Shown here in pieces: positions 42,128 to 50,885 of a stretch of 64,000 nt of DNA. Positions within the stretch are counted from its first letter, which is position 1, and every line of letters starts with the position of its first letter. Origin of the DNA: Micromonospora sediminimaris (GTDB lineage Bacteria; Actinomycetota; Actinomycetes; Mycobacteriales; Micromonosporaceae). Position numbers and translations under genes: made by a program. The DNA lies in the NCBI GenBank assembly GCA_900112325.1, contig FOLJ01000022.1, positions 53,949 through 117,948 of the forward strand. Direction: 5' to 3'. The notes beneath the pieces were generated by a model. The model was not told where the DNA came from. It saw only the letters and a program-made list of their open reading frames with translations, and searched no databases.

Positions 42128-43327
42128 GTGTCGCAGATGAACCGCAGGCGGGCACTCCAGCTGCTGGCCGCGCTCGGTACGGGCGGGCTCGTCGCCGCAT
42201 GCGGCTCCGACGCCGAGCCGGAGGTGGCCGGCACAGAGAGCCCGATCAAGATCGGGCTCATCGCGCCACAGTCCGGCCCGAGCAAGGCGGTCGGCGACGA
42301 ACTCAGCAACGGCTTCGAGCTGTACCTCGACCTCAACGACCGGCGACTCGGTGGCCACCCGGTCGACATGGTCACGGCCGACGAGGGTGACAACGTCAAG
42401 TCCGGTCAGGGTGCCGTCGAGGGACTGCTCAAGCAGGGTGTGCTCGCCCTGACCGGGGTCGCCAGCTCGTCGGTCATGTTCGGCATCAAGGACATCGTGG
42501 AGCAGGCCCGGGTGCCGTTGATCGGCTCCAACGCCTCGCCTGCGAACCTGCAGAGCGTCGTCTACATCTGGCGTACCTCGTACGTGCTCGACGAGGCGGG
42601 CCGGGCGCTCGGCCGCTACCTGAAGGACGAGCTTGCCGCCTCCGACCGGATCGCGACGATCCTGCCGGAAGGGGTCGTCGGCGTCGAGGATGTGCTTCGT
42701 GGCTTCCGCGAGGAGTTCGGCGCGTCCGACCCGCGGCTCGCCTCCGAGGTGGTCTGGACCTCCGGCAGCAGCAGCCCCAGCCGGACCGCCTACGTCTCGG
42801 ACATCAACCGCGCGCTGGCCGGCAACCCCTCGGTCGTCTTCTGCTTCTACTCCGGCACGGCGGCCGTGGAGTTCATCATGCAGCTGCGCGACGCCGGATT
42901 CCGGGGCCGGATCTACGCCCCCGGCTTCCTCACCGAGGGTTCGGTGCTGGAGAACATCCGGCCGGCGAGCGACGCCCTCGGCATCCGTACCGCCCTGAAC
43001 TACTCCGCCGACCTGAACAACGCGGCCAACCGCCGGTTCGCCTCGGCGTACCGCAAGAAGCACAACACCTCCCCGACCACGTACGCGATGGCCTCGTACG
43101 ACGCGGCCAAGGTGCTCGACCAGGCGATCCGGCTCGCCGGCCCGGCACCCACCCCGCAGCAGGTCAACCTCGCGCTGGGCCGGATCGGGCAGATCGACAG
43201 CCCACGCGGTGCCTGGCAGTTCAACCAGCCGCGTACGCCACAGCAGAAGTGGTACCTGCGTGAGGTGCAGCGCGACGGCCAGGTGGTGTCGAACGTGCTG
43301 GTCAACGAGTTGGCCACGCTCGGCTGA
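42128..43327 (+). CDS. ABC-type branched-chain amino acid-like substrate-binding lipoprotein (orphan)
   Basis: A 399-residue type I periplasmic-binding protein (Peripla_BP_6). The N-terminus, MNRRRALQLLAALGTG then LVAAC, has twin arginines and a lipobox, so it is a Tat- or Sec-exported lipoprotein with the mature Cys at about 25. The ligand domain starts PIKIGLIAPQSGPSKAVGDE. Urea, amide or amino-acid ligands are typical. No permease or ATPase gene is adjacent, so it is an orphan subunit or a sensor. GTG 42128 has AAGGGAAA upstream; ATG 42137 is an alternative. Confidence 0.88.
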   Translation: MSQMNRRRALQLLAALGTGGLVAACGSDAEPEVAGTESPIKIGLIAPQSGPSKAVGDELSNGFELYLDLNDRRLGGHPVDMVTADEGDNVKSGQGAVEGLLKQGVLALTGVASSSVMFGIKDIVEQARVPLIGSNASPANLQSVVYIWRTSYVLDEAGRALGRYLKDELAASDRIATILPEGVVGVEDVLRGFREEFGASDPRLASEVVWTSGSSSPSRTAYVSDINRALAGNPSVVFCFYSGTAAVEFIMQLRDAGFRGRIYAPGFLTEGSVLENIRPASDALGIRTALNYSADLNNAANRRFASAYRKKHNTSPTTYAMASYDAAKVLDQAIRLAGPAPTPQQVNLALGRIGQIDSPRGAWQFNQPRTPQQKWYLREVQRDGQVVSNVLVNELATLG

Positions 43328-43348
43328 CCAGGTCGAGGACTGCGCGAT

Positions 43349-43371
43349 GCCGTCCCCGGCCCGGGGACGGC
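43349..43371. terminator. Compact GC hairpin between convergent genes
   Basis: CCGTCCCCGG (43350-43359) and CCGGGGACGG (43361-43370) pair perfectly around one base, with one more G-C pair outside. It lies between the binding-protein stop (43327) and the dimethylargininase stop (43391). Confidence 0.75.
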
Positions 43372-43390
43372 CTCGTCCGTTGATCGACTC

Positions 43391-44215
43391 TCAGTACCGC
43401 AGTTCGGCGATGCAGCACTTCACGCTGCCACCGCCCTTCTTCAGCTCGGCCAACTCCACCGGCACCGGGGCGTAGCCGGCCGCCTTGAGCCGACCGGCGA
43501 GCCGGGTGGCCTCGCTGTTGAGCACCACGTTGGCCCCGTCGCTGACCAGGTTCAGCCCGAAGGCGAGGGCATCCTCGTCGTCCGCCAGCACCGCGTCCGG
43601 GAAGAGTTGGGCGAGCACCCGCTGACTGGCAGCGGAGAAGGCACCGGGGTAGTAGACGATGTTGCCGTCGTCGATCGAGGCGAGCGCCACGTCCAGGTGG
43701 TAGAAGCGCGGGTCGACCAGCCGCAGTGAGACCACCGGCCGACCAAGCGCCTCCTGCGCCTCGGCGTGCGCCGGCAACTCGGTACGGAAGCCGTGCCCGG
43801 CGAGGATCAGCCCGCCGTGCGCCTCCGGCAGGTACGCGAAGTCCCCCTCGCCCTCGTTCGTCTCGTTCGGCGCGATGAACCGCCAGCCCTGCGACTCGTA
43901 GAAGGCCCGGTGCGTGGCCGCCTCGGCGGCCCGCTGCTGGTGCTTGAACTGCGCCCCGTAGACCGTGCCGTCGACCATGAACGCGCCGTTGGCCGCGTAG
44001 ACCATGTCGGGCAGGCCGGGCTCGGGTACCAGCAGGTGCACCTCGTGGCCGAGGCCGACCAGCGTCTCCCGCAGGCGGTCCCACTGCTTGACCGCCAACT
44101 CCGCGTCGACCGGGGCCGTCACGTCCATCCACGGGTTGATCGCGTACTCGACCGCGAAGTGCTCGGGGGAGCACATGAGATATGTCCGCTTTCGCGGCAC
44201 TCGCTGCTGGTTCAC
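43391..44215 (-). CDS. Dimethylargininase (DDAH)-like amidinotransferase-fold enzyme
   Basis: A 274-residue guanidino-modifying enzyme of the pentein fold. Family motifs are YLMCSPEHFAVEYAINPWMD, MVYAANGAFMVDG, NEGEGDFAYLP, catalytic His in RFYHLDVALA, and nucleophilic Cys in GGGSVKCCIAELRY. It hydrolyses methylated arginines to citrulline, although some bacterial members may act on other guanidines. GTG 44215 was chosen because a minus-strand TACCCT box lies 8 bases upstream. It is divergent from an Lrp/AsnC regulator, its likely controller. Confidence 0.87.
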   Translation of the reverse strand: MNQQRVPRKRTYLMCSPEHFAVEYAINPWMDVTAPVDAELAVKQWDRLRETLVGLGHEVHLLVPEPGLPDMVYAANGAFMVDGTVYGAQFKHQQRAAEAATHRAFYESQGWRFIAPNETNEGEGDFAYLPEAHGGLILAGHGFRTELPAHAEAQEALGRPVVSLRLVDPRFYHLDVALASIDDGNIVYYPGAFSAASQRVLAQLFPDAVLADDEDALAFGLNLVSDGANVVLNSEATRLAGRLKAAGYAPVPVELAELKKGGGSVKCCIAELRY

Positions 44216-44283
44216 GGTGACCAAGGGTAGGTACGGTAGAACTTTGGTAACAGCCGCAAACATTGCTTCCCAGAGGCGGAACA
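44216..44283. promoter_or_regulatory. Divergent promoter region between DDAH and Lrp/AsnC genes
   Basis: The 68 bases hold the minus-strand TACCCT box for DDAH and the plus-strand leader of the regulator, with AGAGGCGG before its TTG start. Repeated GGTA elements (GGTAGGTACGGTAGAAC) could be operator half-sites, as Lrp/AsnC proteins usually bind beside their own gene. Confidence 0.5.
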
Positions 44284-44742
44284 TTGCAGATCGACGCCGT
44301 TGACCAGCGAATCATTGCGCTGCTTGTGGCCGACGCCCGGGCCTCGTACGCCGACATCGGCGCCCGCGTGTCGCTCTCCGCTCCGGCGGTCAAGCGGCGG
44401 GTCGATCGACTGCGGTCCGCCGGGGTGATCCGGGGATTCACGGCCATCGTGGACCCGGCCTCGGTCGGCTGGACCACGGAGGCGTTCGTGGAGTTGTTCT
44501 GCGCGGGCCGGACCACCCCGGCCCAGATCGGCGCCGCCGTGCGCCGCCACCCCGAAGTGGTCGGCGCGTACACCGTCTCCGGCGAGGCCGACGCGCTGGT
44601 GCACCTGCGTGCCGCCGACATCGCCCACCTGGAGGAGGCGCTGGAGCGGCTGCGGGCCGAGACGTTCGTGACCTCCAGCCGCAGCACCATCGTGCTCTCC
44701 CGGCTGGTCGAGTCCCCCGGCGTCGGCCCCTCCACCGCCTGA
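44284..44742 (+). CDS. Lrp/AsnC family transcriptional regulator
   Basis: A 152-residue regulator. The N-terminal HTH (about 4-50: IDAVDQRIIALLVADARASY, VSLSAPAVKRRVDRL) and the C-terminal RAM ligand domain (about 68-140: AAVRRHPEVVGAYTVSGEAD) are both complete. TTG 44284 was chosen because LQIDAVDQRI is the usual family opening; the upstream in-frame TTG (44263) overlaps the ribosome site. It probably senses an amino acid and controls the divergent DDAH gene. Confidence 0.9.
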   Translation: MQIDAVDQRIIALLVADARASYADIGARVSLSAPAVKRRVDRLRSAGVIRGFTAIVDPASVGWTTEAFVELFCAGRTTPAQIGAAVRRHPEVVGAYTVSGEADALVHLRAADIAHLEEALERLRAETFVTSSRSTIVLSRLVESPGVGPSTA

Positions 44743-44800
44743 AGCTGTAACAGCCGGCTCCGGCTGGAACCGAACCCGGATTCGCCACGTCGAACCGGCC

Positions 44801-46720
44801 ATGAGACGGGGCACCAAGTTCGCCACGGCCGGCGGTTCGCTGGTCGCGCTCGCGCTGCTCGCCGGCAGCATGGCCGTGTCGCAACCTCCGCCGACCGGGC
44901 CCGGCACTGCCGAAACACCGATGGTGCCGGTCGGCCTGGTCGCCTTCGACTCCTGCGCCGACGCCCTCACGGAGCTGCGGGCGGCGGCCACCGCCTCGGT
45001 CGGCCCGTACGGTCTCGCCGAGGACTGGGGGCTGAAGACGGCGGCCATCGGCGGCGCGGAGTCGATGGCCCGCACCTTCGCCGGAGCGCCGGGCGACGCC
45101 GCTGGCCAAGATGCCGGGACGGATTACTCGACGACCAACAACCACGAGGCCGGCGCGGACGAACCCGACCTGGTGAAGACCGACGGCCGACGGATCGTCA
45201 CAGTCACCGGCGGGGTGCTGCGGGTGGTCGATCCGGTGAGCCGCCGCGTCACCGGGCGACTCGACCTGGCCGACGGCCGGGAGGAACTGCGCTGGCAGGA
45301 GCACCGCCTGCTGTTGCTCGGCGACCACGCGCTGGTACTCGGCGAAGACCCCCCGCGCCCGGCCGACGCGCTGCGCTCGATCAGGCGTCCCGGTGGTACC
45401 CGCCTACTGTTGATCGACCTGGCCGGCCGTCCCCTGGTGCTCGGCACGTACCGCATCCAGGGCAGCACGGTCGACGCCCGGTTGACCGGTGACACGGCCC
45501 GGGTGGCGGTCCGGGCGCCGGCCCGACTGGAGTTTCCGCTGGCGTCCGAGGGCACCGACCAGGTCCGCACCGAACGGAACCGCAAGGTGATCGCCCGGGC
45601 CGGTGTCGAGGCATGGCTGCCGGAGTACGAGTGGACCGCCGGGCCGGAGCGGCACACCGGTCGGGTCGGCTGCGACCGACTCAGCCGGCCCGAGCGGATG
45701 ACCGGCGCGGCCACCCTCACCGTGCTCAGCTTCGACCTCACCAGCGACCGGCTGGGTGATGGTGACCCGGTGGCGGTGGCCGCCGACGCCGACACCGTCT
45801 ACGGCACGGCGACCAGCCTGTACCTGGCGGGTCAGCGTCCGACACCGATCACCGGCCTGCCCCGCTGGCGGCCCTCGCCGGCCGAGCCGATCACCGACAT
45901 CTACCAGTTCGACACCGCCGCGCCCGGGCGTCCCCGCTTCGTGGCCACCGGCTCGGTGCCCGGCCGGTTGATCAACCAGTACGCGCTCTCCGAGTGGGCG
46001 GGGCACCTGCGGGTGGCCACCACCACCGGCGAATTCCGGGACGACGGCTCCACCTCCGAGTCGGCGGTTCGCGTGCTGCGTCACGACGACGGGGCGCTGG
46101 TACCGGTCGGCATGGTCGGCGGCCTCGGGCGGGGTGAACGCATCTACTCGGTGCGCTACCTCGGCCCGGTCGCGTACGTCGTGACCTTCCGGCAGACCGA
46201 TCCGCTCTACGCGCTCAACCTCGCCGATCCGGCCGCGCCCAGGGTCACCGGCGAGCTGAAGATCACCGGCTACTCCGCGTACCTGCATCCGCTGCCCGGG
46301 GAACGCCTGCTCGGTGTCGGTCAGGAGGCCGACCGCCAGGGACGGACCAAGGGCGTCCAGGTGTCACTCTTCGACGTCCGTGATCCGGGCCGGCCGGACC
46401 GGCTGGACCAGTGGCACCTGCCCGGCGGGTGGTCCCACGCCGAGCACGACCCGCACGCCTTCCTGTACCGCCCGGAAACCGGCCTGGTGGCCTTGCCGGT
46501 CGACGCCGGTGTCCGGCTGTTGCGCGTCAGCGGCGACACCATAAGTGAGATCGGCGAGGTGACCCACCCGGCCGGGAACGACAGCGGCCGACGGCAGTGG
46601 GGGCAGCCGGTACGGCGGTCACTCGTGGTCGGCGACGTGCTCTGGACGGTCTCCGAGGCGGGCCTGCGCGCCACCGACCCGGCCTCGGCCCGGAGCCTGG
46701 CCTGGATCGCCGCCACCTGA
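44801..46720 (+). CDS. Secreted beta-propeller domain protein
   Basis: A 639-residue exported protein. The signal peptide (MRRGTKFATAGGSLVALALLAGS) is followed by a Ser/Thr/Pro linker, a conserved DYSTTNNHEAGADEPDLVKT segment (about 107-126), and repeated beta-propeller blades (for example YSVRYLGPVAYVVTFRQTDP, ITGYSAYLHPL, SHAEHDPHAFLY). This matches the PF09826-type beta-propeller family of archaea and bacteria, whose function is unknown. A strong hairpin follows the stop. Confidence 0.85.
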   Translation: MRRGTKFATAGGSLVALALLAGSMAVSQPPPTGPGTAETPMVPVGLVAFDSCADALTELRAAATASVGPYGLAEDWGLKTAAIGGAESMARTFAGAPGDAAGQDAGTDYSTTNNHEAGADEPDLVKTDGRRIVTVTGGVLRVVDPVSRRVTGRLDLADGREELRWQEHRLLLLGDHALVLGEDPPRPADALRSIRRPGGTRLLLIDLAGRPLVLGTYRIQGSTVDARLTGDTARVAVRAPARLEFPLASEGTDQVRTERNRKVIARAGVEAWLPEYEWTAGPERHTGRVGCDRLSRPERMTGAATLTVLSFDLTSDRLGDGDPVAVAADADTVYGTATSLYLAGQRPTPITGLPRWRPSPAEPITDIYQFDTAAPGRPRFVATGSVPGRLINQYALSEWAGHLRVATTTGEFRDDGSTSESAVRVLRHDDGALVPVGMVGGLGRGERIYSVRYLGPVAYVVTFRQTDPLYALNLADPAAPRVTGELKITGYSAYLHPLPGERLLGVGQEADRQGRTKGVQVSLFDVRDPGRPDRLDQWHLPGGWSHAEHDPHAFLYRPETGLVALPVDAGVRLLRVSGDTISEIGEVTHPAGNDSGRRQWGQPVRRSLVVGDVLWTVSEAGLRATDPASARSLAWIAAT

Positions 46721-46733
46721 ACCTTCCTCCCGC

Positions 46734-46776
46734 GCGGGTGGGGTCCGGTTTCTCGGGGTTTCCGGGCCCCACCCGC
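46734..46776 (+). terminator. Terminator hairpin after the beta-propeller gene
   Basis: GCGGGTGGGG (46734-46743) pairs with CCCCACCCGC (46767-46776), and the stem continues inward as TCCGG/CCGGG with one wobble. It begins 13 bases after the stop. Confidence 0.82.
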
Positions 46777-46837
46777 CTTGACCTCAACCACGCTTCAACT
46801 GATCGACTCCGGTGGGAAGCGGCGGTGAGGGGGAGAC

Positions 46838-47794
46838 ATGCGCGCGGTGTGGATTCACGAGTTCGGCGGGCCGGAGAAGCTGGTGCCCGGCACCGCGCCC
46901 GATCCCGTTCCCGAGCCGGGACAGGTGCTGATCGACGTGGTGCACGCGAACATCACCTTCGTGGAGACCCAGTTCCGGGCGACCGGCTTCGGCCCGTCCG
47001 GCGCGCGGCTGCCGGTGATTCCGGGTAACGGGGTCGGCGGTGTGATCAGCGACGTCGGGCCGGGCGTCGACTCGGGACTGGTCGGTCGGCGGGTGGTCAG
47101 CAGCACCGGCGGCTCCGGCGCGTACGCCGAGCGGGTCGTCGTCGACGCGGCGCTGCCGGTGGCGGTACCGGACGGGATGCCGCTCGATCAGGCGGTGGCC
47201 CTGCTCGCCGACGGACGTACGGCGTTGCTGCTGGCGGAGGCGGCCGAGCTCAAACCAGGTGACCGGGTGCTGGTCGAGGCCGCCGCCGGTGGGGTGGGCA
47301 GCCTGCTCGTCCAGCTCGCGGCCGGTGCCGGAGCGCGGGTGGTCGGGCTCGCCGGCGGTACGCGCAAGGTCGAGCTGCTACCCCCGCTGGGTGCCGAGAT
47401 CGCCGTGGACTACCGGGCGCCGGACTGGGTTGGCCGGGTACGGTCGGCGACCGGTGCCGTGGACGTGGTCTTCGACGGGGTCGGGGGCCCGATCGGGCGG
47501 GACGCGTTCGAGCTGCTCGACCCGGGTGGTCGGATGCTCAGCTTCGGCCTGGCCAGCGGCGAGTGGGCGGGCATCGAGGCGGAGTCCGCCGCCGAGCGGG
47601 GCGTGACCCTGGTCCGCCCGACGTCGACCCCCGCCCAGCTGCGGACGTACACCGAACGGGCGTTGGCGGAGGGGGCGGCCGGGCGGCTGCGCGCGGTGAT
47701 CGGCCAGCGCTTCCCGCTGGCACGGGCGGCCGAGGCGCACGCGGCGATCGAGGCCCGCTCGACGGTTGGCAAGACCCTGCTCGACGTGCGCTGA
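46838..47794 (+). CDS. Zinc-binding-type alcohol dehydrogenase / quinone oxidoreductase (MDR family)
   Basis: A 318-residue medium-chain dehydrogenase/reductase. The GroES-like domain (about 1-115) lacks the structural and catalytic zinc cysteines, as in quinone oxidoreductases. The Rossmann fold has VEAAAGGVGSLLVQLA (about 143-158) for NADPH. The likely reaction is NADPH-dependent reduction of quinones or enones. ATG 46838 has GAGGGGGAG upstream. It converges on the YbjN-like gene with 6 bases between the stops. Confidence 0.88.
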   Translation: MRAVWIHEFGGPEKLVPGTAPDPVPEPGQVLIDVVHANITFVETQFRATGFGPSGARLPVIPGNGVGGVISDVGPGVDSGLVGRRVVSSTGGSGAYAERVVVDAALPVAVPDGMPLDQAVALLADGRTALLLAEAAELKPGDRVLVEAAAGGVGSLLVQLAAGAGARVVGLAGGTRKVELLPPLGAEIAVDYRAPDWVGRVRSATGAVDVVFDGVGGPIGRDAFELLDPGGRMLSFGLASGEWAGIEAESAAERGVTLVRPTSTPAQLRTYTERALAEGAAGRLRAVIGQRFPLARAAEAHAAIEARSTVGKTLLDVR

Positions 47795-47800
47795 CCGCGC

Positions 47801-48880
47801 TCAGAGGTACATGCCGGTGCGATGCTCGCCGCGTCCCGGCTTGTCTCCCTCGCCGAAGAACCGCTTGCCGCCGAACTCGCCGTGCAGACGGTCGTCCAGC
47901 TCGTCCGCGAGCCCGGTCATCACCTGTACCGCCAGCATCAGGTGGGTCGGCTGGAAATTGCGACCGAAGACCGGGATCGACGCCCACACGGTGTCGTCGG
48001 CGCAGTAGAGCCGGCCGATCGGCATCCGGTTGGTCAGCTCGGAGAGCTTGACGTACAGCCGCTCGGTCGGCTCGACCTCGGTCAGCACCGGAGAGAAGAC
48101 GTCGACAAGCGGCGGATTGTCCCGCACCCGGACAAAGACCATCGCTGATCCGGCGCGGATGTTGATGTCACCGTCGGAGTCGACCTGGAGCCGGTCGGAG
48201 TCCGATTTGAGCATGGTCGAGACGACCGTGCGGACCCGCTCGGCCAGATCCAGCACCTCGGTGTCGGCATCGGCCTCGTCGGTTGCGGCCAGCGCCTTCT
48301 CAAGCTCGGTGCCGATCTCCCGCGCCAGGTTCGCTGCACTGCGGGCGGTACCCAGCGCCTCTCCGGGGATCGGCTCACCCTCGCCGTCCTCGATCGCGTA
48401 GACGAGAAAAGCCGGATGTGGGGCACCGTAGATGTCGCGCAGTGTGCGGGAGAGCAGCGCGGCCAGCCGGGTCGCCTCGTCCGCCGAATAGTCCAAGCCG
48501 AACTGGTCCCCCGAACCGGCGACCACGCCCGGCGGTGACCAGCCCAACGCGATCATGTCGGCGACCGCCGCACGGTCCAGCCGGTATCCCTGGGGCAGGG
48601 TGGCGTTGCCCACCGCCCGGGCGGCGAACCGGCCGTCGCTGCTCACCTCGACATAGACGGAGTAGACGGCGTCGTCGGTGCCGGAGGCGGTCGGGTCGAG
48701 GGTCAACGCCACCTCCGCGCCCGGCGGCAGCGTGGTCAGCCGCTCCGCCAGCGCCCGGGCGAAATCCCGCCACGCCTGGGTCACCTTCGCCCGCAGGTCG
48801 GCCGTGCTCGGCTCGTCGAGCAGGATCGACTCGTGGTGCACCGGCGTGCCGGGCGGCGCCGAGGGGTGGTCAGCCGTCAT
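47801..48880 (-). CDS. YbjN / type III secretion chaperone-like protein with C-terminal TGMYL tail
   Basis: A 359-residue soluble protein. Residues about 205-335 resemble the YbjN/TY-chaperone fold (LQVDSDGDINIRAGSAMVFVR, then PLVDVFSPVLTEV, FQPTHLMLAVQVMTGLADEL). The N-terminal half (about 25-190) is a separate mixed domain. The last residues are GEHRTGMYL, close to the tail of Bpa in this window (GHSTGQYL) and a match to the hydrophobic-Tyr-any motif that docks activators on proteasomes. The fold suggests peptide or protein binding. It ends 6 bases from the oxidoreductase stop. Confidence 0.7.
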   Translation of the reverse strand: MTADHPSAPPGTPVHHESILLDEPSTADLRAKVTQAWRDFARALAERLTTLPPGAEVALTLDPTASGTDDAVYSVYVEVSSDGRFAARAVGNATLPQGYRLDRAAVADMIALGWSPPGVVAGSGDQFGLDYSADEATRLAALLSRTLRDIYGAPHPAFLVYAIEDGEGEPIPGEALGTARSAANLAREIGTELEKALAATDEADADTEVLDLAERVRTVVSTMLKSDSDRLQVDSDGDINIRAGSAMVFVRVRDNPPLVDVFSPVLTEVEPTERLYVKLSELTNRMPIGRLYCADDTVWASIPVFGRNFQPTHLMLAVQVMTGLADELDDRLHGEFGGKRFFGEGDKPGRGEHRTGMYL

Positions 48881-48968
48881 GATCGCCTCCGTCCGTTCCG
48901 GTCACCCTACCCAGCAGGCTGCCGGCACGGATCAGCGCGGACCGTGATCGGACAACCTCCGGGAGCGG

Positions 48969-49253
48969 TCAGCCGTGGTCGGGTCCGGCCGGGTCGACGC
49001 GGGAGTGCGGTTCGCCACCCAGTTCCACCGGCCAGGTGGCGGCCAGCCCGGAGAGCCGGGCCACGGCCACGGCCGGATCCGCGCCCCGCCCGACGGCCAG
49101 ACCGAGCAGGTACGCGGTGACCGGCGCACCCGGCCGCAGCACCTGGTGCGCCACGTCCCGGGCCAGATCCAGCACGGTCGGCACCGGCACCTGCGTCGGA
49201 TCGAGACCCAGCTCCGCACAGGCGGCCGTGACCCAGTCGTCCAGCACCGTCAT
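48969..49253 (-). CDS. DUF6457 small protein (molybdenum-cofactor-linked)
   Basis: A 94-residue helical protein: MTVLDDWVTAACAELGLDP then VPTVLDLARDVAHQVLRPGA and VTAYLLGLAVGRG. It matches the DUF6457 pattern of small actinobacterial proteins encoded beside mobA. Its function is unknown. ATG 49253 overlaps the mobA stop by 4 bases (ATGA), with GGAGG 9 bases upstream. Confidence 0.78.
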   Translation of the reverse strand: MTVLDDWVTAACAELGLDPTQVPVPTVLDLARDVAHQVLRPGAPVTAYLLGLAVGRGADPAVAVARLSGLAATWPVELGGEPHSRVDPAGPDHG

Positions 49254-49903
49254 CGCGTCCACTCCTCCGCCCGGCGTAGGTCACGCTCAGTGTCGCAGTC
49301 GAACCAGGGCTCCGGGCCGTCACCGTGCCACGTCACCTCGCGCACGATCAGGCCGGCAAGCAGTTCCCGCAGGGGTGCACCGGTCACGTCGCCGCCGCGC
49401 CGACCCCTCAGTCGATCCAGGGCGGCCCGCAGCGCGGCGGGCCGCCACACCCCGCACAGCGTCTGCCGCCGCCCCGACCGGTCCACGTAACAGGCCCCGT
49501 CGAACGCCGCCGAACCCGGCCTTTCCATGCTCGCCGTTCCGGCGGACCGGGAGCGGTCGTAGCCGGTGCCGTGCAGGTGGTCCAGCAGGCCGCCGACAGC
49601 TGACCGGGTCAGCAGGGGCAGGTCGGCGGCGAGCAGGGCGACGGCCGGTACCTCGGTGTCGAGCAGGGCCAGCCCGGCCGCGACGGCGGTCACCGGCCCG
49701 CCGCCAGGCGGCACCTCCCGGGTCAGCCGCACTCCGGTGATCGCCGGTCCGGGGCCGACCAGGATCCGGGGCGACGCATCGGCCACCGCGGACAGCACCC
49801 GCTCACGCATCGGCACCCCGCCGACCGGTAACGCCGGCTTGTCCCGCCCGCCCATCCGACGCCCCGCACCACCCGCGAGCACCACCGCCGCGTACGCCGT
49901 CAT
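49250..49903 (-). CDS. mobA: Molybdenum cofactor guanylyltransferase
   Basis: A 217-residue MobA-type nucleotidyltransferase that joins GMP to molybdopterin to give the guanine dinucleotide cofactor used by formate dehydrogenases and similar enzymes. The nucleotide loop LAGGAGRRMGGRDKPAL (about 9-25) and VALLAADLPLLT are clear. ATG 49903 follows a minus-strand TAGCGT box (49910-49915) by 6 bases. It is coupled to the DUF6457 gene and divergent from fdhD. Confidence 0.9.
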   Translation of the reverse strand: MTAYAAVVLAGGAGRRMGGRDKPALPVGGVPMRERVLSAVADASPRILVGPGPAITGVRLTREVPPGGGPVTAVAAGLALLDTEVPAVALLAADLPLLTRSAVGGLLDHLHGTGYDRSRSAGTASMERPGSAAFDGACYVDRSGRRQTLCGVWRPAALRAALDRLRGRRGGDVTGAPLRELLAGLIVREVTWHGDGPEPWFDCDTERDLRRAEEWTR

Positions 49904-50000
49904 GGCACCACGCTAGCCGCCGGCCCGGCCCCGGCGGCAGTCATGGTGGCCGGGCACGGATCGAGGGCGGCGTGGAGGACGTCCGGCGATGCGGGGCAGG

Positions 50001-50864
50001 ATGGGGGACGTGGGACGGGCTTCGGATCGGCGTGGTGTGGTGCGGGTGGATCTGGACGCGACGGGCGCCGGCCGGCGCCGGGTGCGGCGGCCGGACACGA
50101 TCGCCGCCGAGGAGCCGCTGGAGATCCGGGTCGGTCCCGCCGGACCTGGGCCACGTCCGCCGCTGACCGTCACCATGCGTACCCCGGGTGCCGACCTCGA
50201 CCTGGCCATCGGCTTTCTGTTCAACGAGGGGCTGATCCGCTCCGCGGACGACGTGTCCACCGCGCAGTTGTGTGCCGGCACCGACACCCCGAACACCTAC
50301 AACGTGGTCGACGTGACCCTCGCTCCCGGAGTACCGGACCCGGTCGCCGATGCGACCCGGCACTTCCACACCACCAGCGCCTGCGGGGTGTGCGGCAAGG
50401 CGAGCATCGACGCGGTGCGTACCCGGTCGATCTTCGACGTCCGCGACGATCCGCTCAGCGTGCCGGCGGAGCTGCTGGCCGAGTTGCCGCAGCGGCTGCG
50501 GGCCGGGCAGCGGGGGTTCGACCGCACCGGCGGGCTGCACGCCGCGGGCCTGTTCTCCACGGACGGCGAGCTGGTGGTGCTGCGCGAGGACGTGGGTCGG
50601 CACAACGCGGTCGACAAGGTGGTGGGCTGGGCGGTACGCGAACACCGGCTGCCGCTGAGCGGTCAGGTGCTGCTCGTGTCGGGCCGGGCCAGTTTCGAGC
50701 TGACCCAGAAGGCCTGGATGGCCGGTCTTCCTCTGCTCGCCGCGGTTTCGGCACCGAGCACGCTCGCGGTCGACGTGGCCACCGAGGCGGGAATGACCCT
50801 GGTCGGGTTCCTACGGGATCGGACGATGAACGTCTACACCGGCGGCCACCGGGTCATCGCCTGA
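50001..50864 (+). CDS. fdhD: Formate dehydrogenase accessory sulfurtransferase FdhD
   Basis: A 287-residue protein needed to sulfurate the molybdenum cofactor of formate dehydrogenase. The catalytic pair CGVCGK (about 129-134) is present, with EEPLEIRVG, MRTPGADLDLAIGFLFNEGL, EDVGRHNAVDKVVGWA, SGRASFELTQKAWMAG and TLVGFLRD. No formate dehydrogenase gene lies in the window. ATG 50001 is used; GTG 50010 is possible, with CAGGAT 7 bases before it, the same layout as at 56466. Confidence 0.93.
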   Translation: MGDVGRASDRRGVVRVDLDATGAGRRRVRRPDTIAAEEPLEIRVGPAGPGPRPPLTVTMRTPGADLDLAIGFLFNEGLIRSADDVSTAQLCAGTDTPNTYNVVDVTLAPGVPDPVADATRHFHTTSACGVCGKASIDAVRTRSIFDVRDDPLSVPAELLAELPQRLRAGQRGFDRTGGLHAAGLFSTDGELVVLREDVGRHNAVDKVVGWAVREHRLPLSGQVLLVSGRASFELTQKAWMAGLPLLAAVSAPSTLAVDVATEAGMTLVGFLRDRTMNVYTGGHRVIA

Positions 50865-50885
50865 TTCCGCTCCTGGCGGCCACCG

